Below the pieces are notes generated by a model. The model was not told where the DNA came from. It did not search any database and worked only from the letters and a program-made list of their open reading frames with translations. Made by a program: the position numbers and the translations under genes. Of a stretch of DNA of 64,000 nucleotides, positions 50,389-61,823 are shown piece after piece. Position 1 is the first letter of the stretch. Every line of letters begins with the position of its first letter. The stretch comes from Chryseobacterium lathyri (GTDB lineage: Bacteria > Bacteroidota > Bacteroidia > Flavobacteriales > Weeksellaceae): assembly GCF_003290185.1 (NCBI RefSeq), contig NZ_QNFY01000007.1:241117-305116 (forward strand). The letters are read 5' to 3'.

Positions 50389-50652
50389 ATGAAAAGTCAA
50401 AACAAATACAGAAAATTCCAGCTTCAGCAAAAAAATATTGAAGCTCTTGAGAGAGAAAATTCCCGCTTCAAAAGAGTGTATTCAGAATATGAAAATATGA
50501 CAGACGAATTGTGGAACCTAGAAAACTCTACCAATGAACCTGTGCCTGATGATTTTATCAACGCCATCATGCTTCAGAGCTCTTATCTGGAAGATGAAAT
50601 TGAAGACTGGCTCATCAAATTTGATAACCAAAAAGCTGATATAAAACATTAG
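50389..50652 (+). CDS. Small coiled-coil acidic protein, unknown
   Basis: About 87 residues from the ATG at 50389 (MKSQNKYRKFQLQQKN). A frame with 19 further N-terminal residues (MRYNAYYHNFYDPNYNNIC) opens at 50332 and would change the product markedly. The body is helical and charged (QKNIEALERENSRFKRVYSEYENMTDELW, then LEDEIEDWLIKFDNQ) with coiled-coil character. It precedes the kinase-like gene by 75 bases. No family is recognised. Confidence 0.55.
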   Translation: MKSQNKYRKFQLQQKNIEALERENSRFKRVYSEYENMTDELWNLENSTNEPVPDDFINAIMLQSSYLEDEIEDWLIKFDNQKADIKH

Positions 50653-50727
50653 AAGCTTCCAGTCTGTTTTTAAACGCTATTTGAAGATAAATTCATAATT
50701 TAGCATCCTTAAACTAAAATGTAAAAT

Positions 50728-51579
50728 ATGGTTGCTATTGTTGATAGTGGGTCTACCAAATCAGATTGGGTGATACTGGATGATTTCAAAAAAGTGTTTT
50801 TAAAAACAGAAACCATCGGCTTTAATCCCAATTTTATCAACAGAGAACTTATTGTTCCTGAAATAGAAAAGAACAGCAGCCTTATATTAGTCAAAAATTC
50901 CATAACCAAGATCTTCTTCTATGGCTCAGGCTGCGGTGTGAAAAAAAACTGCGAAACTATTGAAGAAGAGCTTAAAAGGATATTTACAAAAGCAGACATC
51001 GTTGTGAAAGAAGATCTTATGGCCGCAGCTTATGCCGCATATAGCGGAAAGCCAGCTGTGGTATGTATTTTAGGTACAGGATCAAACTCTTGCTATTTCG
51101 ACGGGAAAAACCTTAAAATAGAACTACCTTCCCTGGGTTTTCTTATGGGAGACGAAGGAAGCGGAAGTGCTATCGGGAAACAGCTCGTGCGCAGATACTT
51201 TATGAAAAAATTGCCGGCAGATCTTCATACAGAATTCGAACAGAACTATGGACTGAAGATTGAAGATGCATTGAAAAACATGTATCACAGCCCGCGACCT
51301 AATGCCTGGTTAGCGGATTTCAACAAATTTGTCATCGAAAGAAAGGAACATCCTTACTTTAAAAATATGGTGTACGAAGAAATGAAAAATTTCTTTGAAT
51401 ACCAGGTAATTCCATATCAGGAATCAAAAGAAGCCGAGATCAATTTCATCGGCTCTATCGCTTATTATTATGAAAGTACCCTCCGCTCTGTTGCGGCAGA
51501 ATTTCATTTACATGTGGGCCACGTTGTCCAGAAACCTATCGAAAGTTTAGTAGACTACCATATTAAGTATATACTTTAA
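50728..51579 (+). CDS. N-acetylglucosamine kinase-like protein (BadF/BadG/BcrA/BcrD ATPase family)
   Basis: A 283-residue ASKHA-fold protein. VDSGSTKSDWVILDD is the phosphate-1 loop, CILGTGSNSCYFDG the phosphate-2 part, and GFLMGDEGSGSAIGKQL a further conserved Gly motif. Bacteroidetes proteins of this type are annotated as N-acetylglucosamine kinases. They would phosphorylate recycled or imported GlcNAc or a related sugar. It is followed 16 bases later by maeB, with no clear functional link. Confidence 0.8.
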   Translation: MVAIVDSGSTKSDWVILDDFKKVFLKTETIGFNPNFINRELIVPEIEKNSSLILVKNSITKIFFYGSGCGVKKNCETIEEELKRIFTKADIVVKEDLMAAAYAAYSGKPAVVCILGTGSNSCYFDGKNLKIELPSLGFLMGDEGSGSAIGKQLVRRYFMKKLPADLHTEFEQNYGLKIEDALKNMYHSPRPNAWLADFNKFVIERKEHPYFKNMVYEEMKNFFEYQVIPYQESKEAEINFIGSIAYYYESTLRSVAAEFHLHVGHVVQKPIESLVDYHIKYIL

Positions 51580-51595
51580 TAAAAAACAAAATTCT

Positions 51596-53896
51596 ATGTC
51601 AAGTAAAACCCACCGCGACGAAAAGAACTTTAATCAGGCCGCGTTAGATTATCATAAAGCCGAACCTAAAGGAAAGATCGAAGTTATCCCTTCAAAACCG
51701 CACTCGTCTCAAAGAGATCTGTCATTGGCGTACTCACCGGGGGTGGCGGTTCCTTGTATGGAGATCCATGATAAACCGGAAACTGTGTACGACTACACAG
51801 GTAAAGGAAACCTGGTAGCTGTAATTTCCAACGGAACAGCTGTATTAGGACTTGGAGATATTGGAGCTGAAGCTTCAAAACCGGTAATGGAAGGAAAAGG
51901 TCTTTTGTTCAAGATCTTTGCAGATATCAACGTTTTTGATATTGAGATCGATGAAAAAGATCCGGATAAATTCATTCAGATTGTAAAAGGTATTGCTCCT
52001 ACATTCGGAGGAATCAACCTTGAAGATATTAAAGCTCCTGAAGCGTTCTATATCGAACAGAAGCTTAAAGAAGAACTGGATATTCCTTTAATGCACGATG
52101 ACCAGCACGGAACGGCAATTATTTCAGCTGCTGCATTGATTAATGCTCTTCAGATCGCTAGCAAAAATATCGGAGAAGTGAGAATGGTGGTAAATGGAGC
52201 AGGAGCCGCAGCCATTGCTTGTACCAATCTATATATTTCTCTGGGTTTGAAAAGAGAAAATGTTTTAATGTGTGACAGTAAGGGAGTGATCAATCATAAA
52301 AGAGAAAACCTTACGCCTGAAAAAATTGACTTTATTGCCAATACAGATATCGAAACACTTGAAGATGCGGTAAAAGGTTCAGATGTTTTCATCGGTCTGT
52401 CAAAAGGAAACGTAATGACTCCGGAAATGCTTTCCAGCATGAATGAGAATCCTATCGTTTTTGCTTTGGCAAACCCGGATCCTGAAATTGCTTACGACCT
52501 TGCCCTTGAAACCCGTAAAGATGTGATCATGGCAACAGGTAGAAGTGATTATCCTAACCAGGTGAACAATGTATTGGGATTCCCTTATATTTTCCGTGGA
52601 GCATTAGATGTTCAGGCAAAAGGAATCAACGAAGAGATGAAGCTGGCAGCTGTACACGCTATCGCAGATCTTGCAAAAGAACCTGTACCGGAAGCTGTAA
52701 TATTGGCTTATAATGTTCAGAACCTGCAATTTGGAAGAGAATACTTTATTCCAAAGCCGTTTGATAACAGGTTAATTACGAAAGTATCCAGCGCTGTAGC
52801 AAAAGCAGCCATTGAAAGTGGTATTGCCAGAAAAACCATCGAAGACTTCGAAGAATACGAAAACCAGCTGCTGGACAGAATGGGAAGAGATGAGAAGCTG
52901 GTAAGAATGATGCAGAGCCGTGCTAAATCGAATCCAAAGAGAATTACTTTAGGTAACGCTGAAGAATATAATGTATTGAAAGCCGCACAGATTCTTTACG
53001 AAGAAGGGATTGCTTTCCCAAGTCTGTTAGGAGATAAAAAATACATCAAAGAGCAAATGGAACGTTTCGGTATCACCCTGGATATTCCGATTATAGATCC
53101 AAGTGATGACGATCAGAAAGAAAACAGGAAAAAGTACAGAGAAACTCTTTGGAAACTTCGTCAGAGAAAAGGGATGAATGAGTACAAAGCGAAAAGATAT
53201 GTGCGTCAGAGAGATTATTTCGGTCCGCTAATGCTGAGACATGGAGATACAGATGGCCTTATCGTTGGTTTCTCTAAAAACTATACTTCAGTGCTCCGTC
53301 CTGTTTTAGAAGTTATTGAAAAAGATAAAGGAGTAGACAAAATAGCAGCAATGATGATGATCCTTTCAGAAAAGAAACCTATCTTCTTCGCTGACACATC
53401 CATCAATCAGAATCCTACAGCGGAAGATCTTGTGAATATTGCTAAAATGGCTGAAATCACAGTGAAATCTTTTGCAATAGAGCCTAGAATTGCCATGCTT
53501 GGTTTCGAAAACTTTGCCGCAATTTCTGACACTTCCAAAAAAGTAGCCAAAGCAGTAAGCATTCTCCACGAGAAATACCCTAAAATGGTTGTTGATGGTG
53601 AGATCCAGCCGGATTTTGCCATGAATGCAGATCATTTAAGCGATTATCCTTTCTCAAAATTAGGAACAACTCCTGCCAATACTTTCGTTTTCCCGAATCT
53701 TGAAAGTGCCAATCTTTCTTACAAGATCATCAGAGGAATGAAAGTGGCACAGGTGATCGGACCAATCTTGATGGGATTAAAGCAGCCTGTACACGTTTTA
53801 CAGATGCGTTCAAGCGTAGATGAAATTGTAAACTTAGCTACTGTGGCGGTTCTTGATGCCCAGAGAAGAGAAAAGAAAAACTCTGAAAAAAAATAG
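51596..53896 (+). CDS. maeB: NADP-dependent malic enzyme with phosphotransacetylase-like domain
   Basis: A 766-residue fusion, the normal size of MaeB. The malic-enzyme part (1-430) has [12 protein letters not shown], the metal and substrate site [18 protein letters not shown] and MHDDQHGTA, and NADP binding at [11 protein letters not shown]. The C-terminal half (about 440-766) is phosphotransacetylase-like (PTA) and usually regulatory, sensing acetyl-CoA. The enzyme decarboxylates malate to pyruvate and makes NADPH. Confidence 0.94.
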   Translation: MSSKTHRDEKNFNQAALDYHKAEPKGKIEVIPSKPHSSQRDLSLAYSPGVAVPCMEIHDKPETVYDYTGKGNLVAVISNGTAVLGLGDIGAEASKPVMEGKGLLFKIFADINVFDIEIDEKDPDKFIQIVKGIAPTFGGINLEDIKAPEAFYIEQKLKEELDIPLMHDDQHGTAIISAAALINALQIASKNIGEVRMVVNGAGAAAIACTNLYISLGLKRENVLMCDSKGVINHKRENLTPEKIDFIANTDIETLEDAVKGSDVFIGLSKGNVMTPEMLSSMNENPIVFALANPDPEIAYDLALETRKDVIMATGRSDYPNQVNNVLGFPYIFRGALDVQAKGINEEMKLAAVHAIADLAKEPVPEAVILAYNVQNLQFGREYFIPKPFDNRLITKVSSAVAKAAIESGIARKTIEDFEEYENQLLDRMGRDEKLVRMMQSRAKSNPKRITLGNAEEYNVLKAAQILYEEGIAFPSLLGDKKYIKEQMERFGITLDIPIIDPSDDDQKENRKKYRETLWKLRQRKGMNEYKAKRYVRQRDYFGPLMLRHGDTDGLIVGFSKNYTSVLRPVLEVIEKDKGVDKIAAMMMILSEKKPIFFADTSINQNPTAEDLVNIAKMAEITVKSFAIEPRIAMLGFENFAAISDTSKKVAKAVSILHEKYPKMVVDGEIQPDFAMNADHLSDYPFSKLGTTPANTFVFPNLESANLSYKIIRGMKVAQVIGPILMGLKQPVHVLQMRSSVDEIVNLATVAVLDAQRREKKNSEKK

Positions 53897-53948
53897 CTAA
53901 ATGCTGAGGCCGCCATAAATGGCAGTTTGATAATCATAAAAATAACAG

Positions 53949-53978
53949 AAGGCTCCTATTTTGGAGTCTTTTGTTTTT
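53949..53978 (+). terminator. Terminator after maeB
   Basis: AAGGCTCC-TATTTT-GGAGTCTT (one G-T pair) followed by TTGTTTTT. Confidence 0.75.
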
Positions 53979-54062
53979 ATATTAATTCCTTGAATTTACG
54001 ATCAAAATTTAAGTTAAAAATCATTCGCACGTGAAATGAAAATATTAATTAGTTTAAATTGC

Positions 54063-54070
54063 TATATTTG
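54063..54070 (+). promoter_or_regulatory. -7 box of ruvA-sprA promoter
   Basis: TATATTTG, a perfect TAnnTTTG, ends 19 bases before the ruvA start. No TTG is seen at the usual -33 distance. Confidence 0.6.
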
Positions 54071-54089
54071 GGAGTTTTAAAAATTAATA

Positions 54090-54674
54090 ATGATATTTTC
54101 CTTACAAGGCAGTGTTCAAGAACTTACACCCACTTACGCAGTGATCAACGTACAAGGAGTTGGTTACTATGTAGGTATCAGTTTGATGACCTCCCAGGCT
54201 CTGGCCCTGAATAAGCCGGCATTCTTATTTACTCAGCAGATCATACGGGAAGATGCTCATCTTCTCTTTGGATTTAACACTCGTTCAGAAAAAGACATGT
54301 TCAATCTGTTAATAAGTGTTAATGGAGTAGGAGCTGTTTCTGCCCTTATCCTCCTTTCCACCTTGAGCCTTGAAGAGATCGCTTCAGCTATTCTCTCCAA
54401 GAATAGTGCACTGATTCAAAAAGCCAAAGGAATAGGTGCCAAAACTGCAGAAAGAATTATTGTAGATTTAAAGGATAAAGTCCAAAAATTCAGTATTGGA
54501 GAAGAAAATATTTCTTCTTTTGTGGATAATAAAGTCAAGGAAGAATCGTTATCTGCATTAGAAGTTTTAGGGATTCCGAAACGAATGAGCGAGAAGATCG
54601 CAGACAGGATGATGAAGCAGAATCCTGAGATCTCCGTAGAAGAATTGGTAAAACAAATTTTAAAAAACATTTAA
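54090..54674 (+). CDS. ruvA: Holliday junction branch migration protein RuvA
   Basis: A 194-residue protein. The N-terminal OB fold has GVGYYVGIS; helix-hairpin-helix motifs occur at LLISVNGVGAVSALILLSTL and KAKGIGAKTAERIIVDLKDK; the C-terminal three-helix domain (ALEVLGIPKRMSEKIADRMM) binds RuvB. RuvA holds the four-way junction while RuvB pumps DNA. The next gene, sprA, starts seven bases after the stop, a pairing seen in many flavobacteria. Confidence 0.95.
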   Translation: MIFSLQGSVQELTPTYAVINVQGVGYYVGISLMTSQALALNKPAFLFTQQIIREDAHLLFGFNTRSEKDMFNLLISVNGVGAVSALILLSTLSLEEIASAILSKNSALIQKAKGIGAKTAERIIVDLKDKVQKFSIGEENISSFVDNKVKEESLSALEVLGIPKRMSEKIADRMMKQNPEISVEELVKQILKNI

Positions 54675-54680
54675 CATTTG

Positions 54681-57600
54681 GTGGCGAATAATAAGCATCT
54701 GAAAATATTTTTGTTCCTGTCGTTCCTGTGTATGTCAGTAAGTGCCTTTGCACAACAGGTACGTGATACTGCGATCATAAAGAAAGATTATCAACTGGCT
54801 GACCCTACAAGGTATGAGGCCTTTTATGACATAAAAACAGGGATGTACTATGTATATCCTAAAATAGGAAATACCTATACAGGTCCTCCTACAGCGATGT
54901 CTCCGGAAGAGTATAAAGAATTTATGCTTGCAACGCAGTCAAAAGCTTACTACAAAGAAAAATCCGATAAGTACAGTCTCCTTTACAGAAGAGATAGAAC
55001 GGACGCCCGTAAGAAAGGTCTTATTCCGTCTTTGATGATCAACAACAGGCTGTTTGAAACTATTTTCGGAAGTAATAAAATAGAGATCATTCCTTCAGGA
55101 TATGCCTCTTTAGATTTTGCCGGACTGTACCAAAAAATAGATAATCCACTGATCCTGCCACAGAACAGGACCAGTTTTACCTTTGATATAGACCAGAGGA
55201 TACAGCTTGGATTATTGGGTAAAGTAGGAGAGAATCTCCAGTTGAAAGCCAATTACGATACCCAGAGTGGTTTTGCATTCGAAAACAGGATGAATCTTGT
55301 ATGGCAGGCAAAAGGAAACTGGAAGGACCTTCAGACTAAAGGTCTTGGTGAAGTAGACAAACCCAGTGCAGGAGGAGAAGATAAAATTATTAAAAGAATA
55401 GAATTCGGTAACGTTAATATGCCGCTTTCTACCAGTCTTATCCGAGGCTCGCAGTCATTATTCGGGGTAAAAACAGAATTCCAGTTAGGAAAAACCTATG
55501 GAACAGTAGTTCTTTCCCAGCAACAGGGGGAAGCCCGTAATATTGTAGTACAGGGTGGAGGTGTTATGAATAACTTTAAAGTCAACGCTATTGACTATGA
55601 AGACAACCAACACTTTTTCCTGGGACATTACTTCCTGGACCGTTATGATAACGCACTGGCCAATTATCCACAGATCAACTCCACGGTAAATATTACCAGG
55701 CTGGAAGTCTGGGTACTAGACCAGGGGAACAGTAACCTGGCATATCAGAAAAGTATTATTGGTATCAGAGATTTGGGAGAAGGTGCTTCAGGATTGCCGG
55801 ACAACTCTCAGAATGGATTATACCCATCTATTAATGCAGCAATAGGTCCAAGAGAAGCTGGTAAAAATTATGCGACAACCTTTCAGGGGCAGATGTTCCC
55901 GGGAAGTGCGCAGCCTTACGATAACGGAGAACAGTTTATTTTTAATACAAAAGCAAGAAGGCTGAATGCTAATGAATATACATTACAACCTCAGTTAGGA
56001 TATATTTCATTGAACCAAAAGCTGAACGAGAATCAGCTTTTAGCCGTTTCCTATTCCTTTACGGATGGTACCAATAAAGTTTATAAAGTAGGGGAATTCT
56101 CCGAAGAAAGTCCTGTATTGGTAACGAAAGTTCTTAGGGTAAACAATAAAGTAAATACAGAATCTCCAATGTGGGACCTGATGATGAAAAACATCTATTC
56201 TTTAGATGCAGGGCAGGTAGCGCAAGACGGCTTTATTCTTAATGTATTCTACAGAGATCCGAAAACCGGTGGTAAAGTGAATTATCTTCCCGGAACCAGT
56301 GTCCAGGACAAAAATTTACTGAAATTGCTTAACTGGGACCGTCTCAACATGAATGGTGACATCCAGGCCAGCAGCGGTATATTGGGAGACGGTATCTTTG
56401 ACTTTGTTAACGGAATTACGATCAGGCCGGAAACAGGTAGGATTATCTTTACCAAAGTACAGCCTTTCGGAAGCTTTATGCAGGGACAGGTCGGGAATGA
56501 TCCGCAGTTTGTTTTTACAGATCTCTACAGGCAGCAGAAGCAGGTGGCATCTTCCAGCAATCTTGCCCAGAGATATACCATAGAAGGACGGTACAAAGGA
56601 ACACAGGGGCAGGGGATTTCTCTTGGTGCTGTAAACGTTCCGCAGGGATCTGTAAAAGTTTCGGCGAATGGTGTTCAGCTGACAGAAGGGGTAGACTACA
56701 CCGTGGATTATATGCTCGGAACAGTAACCATCATCAATGAAAATGTTAAGCAGTCCGGACAGGCTATCAATATCTCATTAGAAAACCAGCTTACCTTTAA
56801 TACCCAGAGAAAAAGATTCTTGGGATTAAATCTGGAAAGAAGATTCAATGAGAACTTTATAATAGGGGGTACAGTTGTTAACTATTCCGAATCTCCACTT
56901 ACTCAGAAAGTAAACTACGGGCAGGAAGCTGTTAATAACACGATGGCCGGGATCAACATGATGTATAACAATCAGGTTCCTTTCCTGACAAGGCTTACAG
57001 ATAAGATTCCATTTGTAAATACAGAAGCTCCATCGAACCTGAACTTTAAAATGGAAGGGGCATACCTTCTTCCGGGATTGAATAAAGGAACAAATGATCA
57101 ATCTTATGTAGACGATTTCGAACAGACAACGTCTAAAATATCCTTAAAAGAACCCACTGCATGGAGCTTGGCTTCAAGACCAGAGAAAAACTTGGCGGCA
57201 CCATTTAACGGAGCTCCTAGTGATGATGCTGTGACAAGCGGTTATGGAAGAGGACTTTTATCATGGTATAATATTGACCCAAGATTCTGGGGAGTAGGAG
57301 GAAGAGCACCGGCAGGAATTACAGCGCAGTCTGTTTCCAACCACGCATCCAGAAGAGTTCAGTATTCCGAAATTTATAACAACAGAGATTTTGTTGCGGG
57401 TGAGCAGACCTTCACCAATACCTTAGATATTTCTTACTATCCTCAGGAAAAAGGTCCATACAATGTTAATCCGGGTTCCGAAACAGCGGCTTCCAGATGG
57501 GCGGGAATTATGAGACCCATCAGTGTTTCCAATTTCGTTAATTCAAATATAGAATATGTTGAATTCTGGATGATGGATCCTTATGCGGATGGAACTGTCT

Positions 57601-60600
57601 TAGGTGATAGAGCGAGACTTTTACTTCAGTTAGGAAACGTTTCCGAAGATATCCTGAAAGACGGCAAAATGCAGTATGAAAATGGTCTTCCTACTCCGGG
57701 AGCACCCTCTACTACTACAACTTCCAATTGGGGAGTACAACCGAAACAGCCGCCAATTCTTTATGCGTTTTCAAGTGAAGGTGATGACAGAAGATCTCAG
57801 GATTTAGGATATGATGGTTTAAGCTCAGATCAAGAATCTATGAGATTCGGAAATACATTTGTTAACCCGGTTACCAATTTAGTTGACCCTGCTGTGGATG
57901 ATTTCGTATTCTTCATGTCAGATAAATTTACAGGTAATCAGGCGGCATCACTTGTTCAGAGATATAAATATTTCAGAAACCCGGAAGGAAACTCTCAGGC
58001 TAATTCATTGGAAGTGGCTTCACAGACTCCGGACGCAGAAGATATCAACAAAGATTATAACCTTGACCAGACAGAAAGCTACAATGAATATGTTGTAAAA
58101 TTAGATAAGCCGAGTCTTGCCCTAGGACAGAACAATATCGTAGATGTAAAAACTGTAAAGGCCACTTTCCAGAACGGACAGTCTTCTGACGTGAAATGGT
58201 ACCTGTTCAGAATTCCTGTTTCGAAATATGCAGAAACTGATGCGGAAGGAGAGCGAAGTGCATCAGTGCTTAACAACGTAAGATTCGCGAGACTAATGCT
58301 TGCAGGTTTTGAGCAGACTTCAACTTTAAGATTCGGGACAATGGATCTTGTAAGATCAGACTGGAGAAGATATCCAAATCAGATTGCCAGCCCTACAGTA
58401 TCTTCACAACAGGAAGGGGTAGGTATAGCACAAAATAATAACTTCGAAGTAGGAAGTGTAAATATTGAAGAGAATGCCCTTAACCAGCCTCCTTATGTAT
58501 TGCCTCCGGGAATTGACAGACAGGTGTTGAGTGGAAATGCGGGAGCACAGAGACAGAATGAAGCTTCACTTTACATGAAGATAGACGGTCTTGCCGGAGA
58601 AGCAAGAGGAGTTTTCAAGAATACTACTCTGGATATGAGAAGATATAAAAAACTAAAACTTTTTGTACATGCTCAGGACCCGACAGACAGATATCAGGGT
58701 ATCGATTCTGAATCTAAATTCTTCATTCGTTTCGGAAGTGATGCTACGGACAACTATTATGAATATGAATCTCAAATGTTGCTTACGCCTAGGACAGCAA
58801 CTACACCTTTTGAAATCTGGCCTGTTGAAAACAATGTGGATCTAGAAATCCAAAACTTTGTAGATGCCAAAATTCGAAGAGATAAGAGTTCATCTAACAT
58901 TGTAGACAGAATCATGGATCCTAATTTTGGAGATGAGTCAAAAAGAATTTATATCAAAGGACGTCCAAGTTTAGGAAATATTACTACCATTATGATTGGG
59001 GTAAGAAATACAAGCCGTTCAAACTCTATTACCAGAATTCTTTGGGTAAATGAGATCCGTCTTTCTGAAATTGAAAATGATGGAGGATATGCAGGTAACG
59101 CAAGTTTGAACTTTAACCTTGGAGATTTTGCTACTGTAAATACGAGTGCATCTTATACATCCGTAGGTTTTGGTAATATAGATTCAAAGCCGGCAGAAAG
59201 AAACCAGTCTACACAGTCTGCATTCAGTATTAATACTGCTGTAAACGTAGATAAATTCCTTCCTGAAAAAAGCGGGATGAAAATTCCTTTAAACTATTCC
59301 TACTCACAAACTATCGAGGATCCGAAATATAACCCTCTTGATACCGATGTGGAATTCAGCAAGGCAGCTAACAAGGAGCAGCTTAAAAAAGTAGCAAGAA
59401 CTTATACACAGCAAAGAAGTATTGGCGTTGTCAATATGCATAAGGAAAGGGTAAATCCAAATAAGAAACCTAAATTCTATGATATTGAGAACGTTTCCGT
59501 AACGGCAGTTTATAATGACGATTATTACAGAGATATTTATACTTCAAGAAACTATAGACAATATCTGAGAGGTTATGTTGATTACAACTATACTTTCAAA
59601 CCGTGGGTAATTAAGCCATTCAACAAAATGATCAGTGATACGGCGAAATCTACAAAATATCTGAGATGGATCAAAGAATTCAATTTCAACCCGGTTCCTA
59701 CAAGATTGTCTTTCAGAACTGAAGTAGACAGAAATTACAATGAGCTTGAATTTAGAAATGTAGAAGCAATCTTAAGTGGAAATACCGGTGATAGTTTTGC
59801 TGCGATCAAAAACAGAAACTTCTTCTTCGGGTGGCAGTACGGTTTAGGATTCAACTTTACAAAATCATTAAAGTTAGAAATCAACTCTGCAACGAGAACC
59901 CTCAATGATAATGTAGATGTAAATGGCATGAGTGACAAGTCTATCTTTGGAAATGTATTCAGAGCAGGTAGACCGGTATTGTACAATCACAGAGTACAGC
60001 TAAACTACAAACTGCCGTTCCAGTACCTTCCGTATTTAGATTTCATCGATGCAGAAGTTGGGTATGGACTTACATATAACTGGAATGCAAGATCTACCGC
60101 ACTTCTTTCAAGTCCTGAAGGAAGCCTAGGTTCCGTAGGTCAGAATACAAACGTGATTCAGGCTACGGCTACTGCAGATATTCCGAAGTTCTTCGGGCAG
60201 TTTAAATATTTCAAAAACATTTCTGCAAAACTGCAGAAGCGTAAACAGGAAATTGACTCATTGAACAACGCGTATACACAGCAGTGGGAGAAAAAAAGAT
60301 ATAGATATAAGAGCTATAAATTCAAAAATAAACTGACAATACTGCAGAGCGCAGCTTTCGCACTAACATCGTTCAAACAGTTAGATATTAATTATTCTGA
60401 AAATAACGGAACGGTACTTCCAGGTTTACTTTCAGCACCAAATATGTATGGATATGGCCAGACATTAGGAGGTCCTACGATTGGATTCCTTTTCGGATCA
60501 CAGGCTGATATCAGAAGAACCGTGCTGGAAAATGGATGGGTAAGTGATTCCCCTTATATGACCGATCCTTATGTGAAGATGTCAACAAAAGAATTAAGGG

Positions 60601-61700
60601 CCAATTTACAGATCGTTCCTATCAATGATTTCAGAATTGATCTTAGTGCACTGCATAACTACAATAGAAACTTTTCACAGTCTGGATTTAATAACCGAAA
60701 TAACCTTGGAACTGCAAATCATGATTATGCATTTGCGAATGATCAGGTAACTTATTCTAACTCTGTGGTACTTCTTAAAACGTCATTCAAAGAGACCCAG
60801 GCCGTTTATCAGGCAATCAGGGAAAATGCAATGATTCTTTCCCAGCAGATGGGATTAGGAGAAGTACTGAACAGCGATGGCTTTGCAGATCATTATAGTA
60901 TTGCCAATGCTTATGTATTGATCCCTGCATTCCGGGCGGCAGTTGAAGGCAAATCTGTTAAGCAGATGGGAAATGCTAAAAAAGCAGGCCTTCCGATTCC
61001 AAACTGGAAGATCACCTATTCAGGTTTAAGAAACATTCCGATCATTAATGGTCAGTTCTCTAAATTTGATATCCTGCACGGATATACCGCGACCTATACG
61101 GCAACTGGTATCCAGTCAAGTATAGATTACTTTAACAGGCTTTCCGGTGGAAATGCATTTGATGTTAATAATGATTACATCAATCCGTTTACATTCTCTC
61201 AGGTTGGTTATGTGGAGTCTTTCTCGCCACTTATCGGTATAGATGTTACCATGAGAAACAATATGCAGTTTGGACTTCAGTATAATAGAAACAGGATGAT
61301 GCTATTAGGATTGGTCAACCATACTCTTACTGAAGACTCCAATACGGAATATGTAGTAAGACTTGGATATATCGTTAAAAACTTCAGACTTGGTATGGCC
61401 AATACGAGAGGATCTAGGGGGAAAGGAAGTGACCTGAATATCAGAGGAGATATTTCACTGAGAGACAGCAAAACTTCCATCATGAATATCCTGTTGAATG
61501 ATTCACAGATCACCGGAGGACAGAAACTCATGAATATAAAGCTTTCTGCAGATTATAACGTTTCAGAAAATCTGAACCTGAGAGTATTCTATGAGCAGAT
61601 GACTTCCAAATACAAAATATCAACGGCATTTCCGTTGTCTACCATTAGGGCCGGTCTGTCTGCAACATTTACATTTGGAGACTCAGGTGGTGGTTTCTAA
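54681..61700 (+). CDS. sprA: SprA, T9SS outer-membrane translocon
   Basis: A protein of about 2339 residues with a signal peptide (ending SAFAQ). The length, the N-terminal QLADPTRYEAFYDIKTGMYYVYPKIG, repeated beta-strand-rich blocks over the whole chain and the aromatic C-terminal barrel identify SprA/Sov. SprA forms the very large 36-strand barrel through which type IX cargo leaves the cell. Cargo proteins in this window are at 15645 and 34431. The start is a GTG at 54681 (or the TTG at 54678), seven bases after ruvA, so the two are co-transcribed. No break in the frame is seen over 7 kb. Confidence 0.95.
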   Translation: MANNKHLKIFLFLSFLCMSVSAFAQQVRDTAIIKKDYQLADPTRYEAFYDIKTGMYYVYPKIGNTYTGPPTAMSPEEYKEFMLATQSKAYYKEKSDKYSLLYRRDRTDARKKGLIPSLMINNRLFETIFGSNKIEIIPSGYASLDFAGLYQKIDNPLILPQNRTSFTFDIDQRIQLGLLGKVGENLQLKANYDTQSGFAFENRMNLVWQAKGNWKDLQTKGLGEVDKPSAGGEDKIIKRIEFGNVNMPLSTSLIRGSQSLFGVKTEFQLGKTYGTVVLSQQQGEARNIVVQGGGVMNNFKVNAIDYEDNQHFFLGHYFLDRYDNALANYPQINSTVNITRLEVWVLDQGNSNLAYQKSIIGIRDLGEGASGLPDNSQNGLYPSINAAIGPREAGKNYATTFQGQMFPGSAQPYDNGEQFIFNTKARRLNANEYTLQPQLGYISLNQKLNENQLLAVSYSFTDGTNKVYKVGEFSEESPVLVTKVLRVNNKVNTESPMWDLMMKNIYSLDAGQVAQDGFILNVFYRDPKTGGKVNYLPGTSVQDKNLLKLLNWDRLNMNGDIQASSGILGDGIFDFVNGITIRPETGRIIFTKVQPFGSFMQGQVGNDPQFVFTDLYRQQKQVASSSNLAQRYTIEGRYKGTQGQGISLGAVNVPQGSVKVSANGVQLTEGVDYTVDYMLGTVTIINENVKQSGQAINISLENQLTFNTQRKRFLGLNLERRFNENFIIGGTVVNYSESPLTQKVNYGQEAVNNTMAGINMMYNNQVPFLTRLTDKIPFVNTEAPSNLNFKMEGAYLLPGLNKGTNDQSYVDDFEQTTSKISLKEPTAWSLASRPEKNLAAPFNGAPSDDAVTSGYGRGLLSWYNIDPRFWGVGGRAPAGITAQSVSNHASRRVQYSEIYNNRDFVAGEQTFTNTLDISYYPQEKGPYNVNPGSETAASRWAGIMRPISVSNFVNSNIEYVEFWMMDPYADGTVLGDRARLLLQLGNVSEDILKDGKMQYENGLPTPGAPSTTTTSNWGVQPKQPPILYAFSSEGDDRRSQDLGYDGLSSDQESMRFGNTFVNPVTNLVDPAVDDFVFFMSDKFTGNQAASLVQRYKYFRNPEGNSQANSLEVASQTPDAEDINKDYNLDQTESYNEYVVKLDKPSLALGQNNIVDVKTVKATFQNGQSSDVKWYLFRIPVSKYAETDAEGERSASVLNNVRFARLMLAGFEQTSTLRFGTMDLVRSDWRRYPNQIASPTVSSQQEGVGIAQNNNFEVGSVNIEENALNQPPYVLPPGIDRQVLSGNAGAQRQNEASLYMKIDGLAGEARGVFKNTTLDMRRYKKLKLFVHAQDPTDRYQGIDSESKFFIRFGSDATDNYYEYESQMLLTPRTATTPFEIWPVENNVDLEIQNFVDAKIRRDKSSSNIVDRIMDPNFGDESKRIYIKGRPSLGNITTIMIGVRNTSRSNSITRILWVNEIRLSEIENDGGYAGNASLNFNLGDFATVNTSASYTSVGFGNIDSKPAERNQSTQSAFSINTAVNVDKFLPEKSGMKIPLNYSYSQTIEDPKYNPLDTDVEFSKAANKEQLKKVARTYTQQRSIGVVNMHKERVNPNKKPKFYDIENVSVTAVYNDDYYRDIYTSRNYRQYLRGYVDYNYTFKPWVIKPFNKMISDTAKSTKYLRWIKEFNFNPVPTRLSFRTEVDRNYNELEFRNVEAILSGNTGDSFAAIKNRNFFFGWQYGLGFNFTKSLKLEINSATRTLNDNVDVNGMSDKSIFGNVFRAGRPVLYNHRVQLNYKLPFQYLPYLDFIDAEVGYGLTYNWNARSTALLSSPEGSLGSVGQNTNVIQATATADIPKFFGQFKYFKNISAKLQKRKQEIDSLNNAYTQQWEKKRYRYKSYKFKNKLTILQSAAFALTSFKQLDINYSENNGTVLPGLLSAPNMYGYGQTLGGPTIGFLFGSQADIRRTVLENGWVSDSPYMTDPYVKMSTKELRANLQIVPINDFRIDLSALHNYNRNFSQSGFNNRNNLGTANHDYAFANDQVTYSNSVVLLKTSFKETQAVYQAIRENAMILSQQMGLGEVLNSDGFADHYSIANAYVLIPAFRAAVEGKSVKQMGNAKKAGLPIPNWKITYSGLRNIPIINGQFSKFDILHGYTATYTATGIQSSIDYFNRLSGGNAFDVNNDYINPFTFSQVGYVESFSPLIGIDVTMRNNMQFGLQYNRNRMMLLGLVNHTLTEDSNTEYVVRLGYIVKNFRLGMANTRGSRGKGSDLNIRGDISLRDSKTSIMNILLNDSQITGGQKLMNIKLSADYNVSENLNLRVFYEQMTSKYKISTAFPLSTIRAGLSATFTFGDSGGGF

Positions 61701-61730
61701 GAAAAAATTTAATACATAATTACTAAAATA

Positions 61731-61762
61731 AAAATCCCTTTCTGTAAAAGAAGGGGATTTTA
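61731..61762 (+). terminator. Terminator after sprA
   Basis: AAATCCC...GGGATTT hairpin followed by T residues. Confidence 0.75.
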
Positions 61763-61779
61763 GTTTTAATTCACGTTTT

Positions 61780-61810
61780 TTGGAATAGCTTGGTTTATAT
61801 GGTATCTTTG
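61780..61810 (+). promoter_or_regulatory. Promoter of tail-fibre-like gene
   Basis: TTG (61780-61782), 20 bases, TATCTTTG (61803-61810), 13 bases before the start codon. Confidence 0.75.
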
Positions 61811-61823
61811 GCAAAAAAATTAT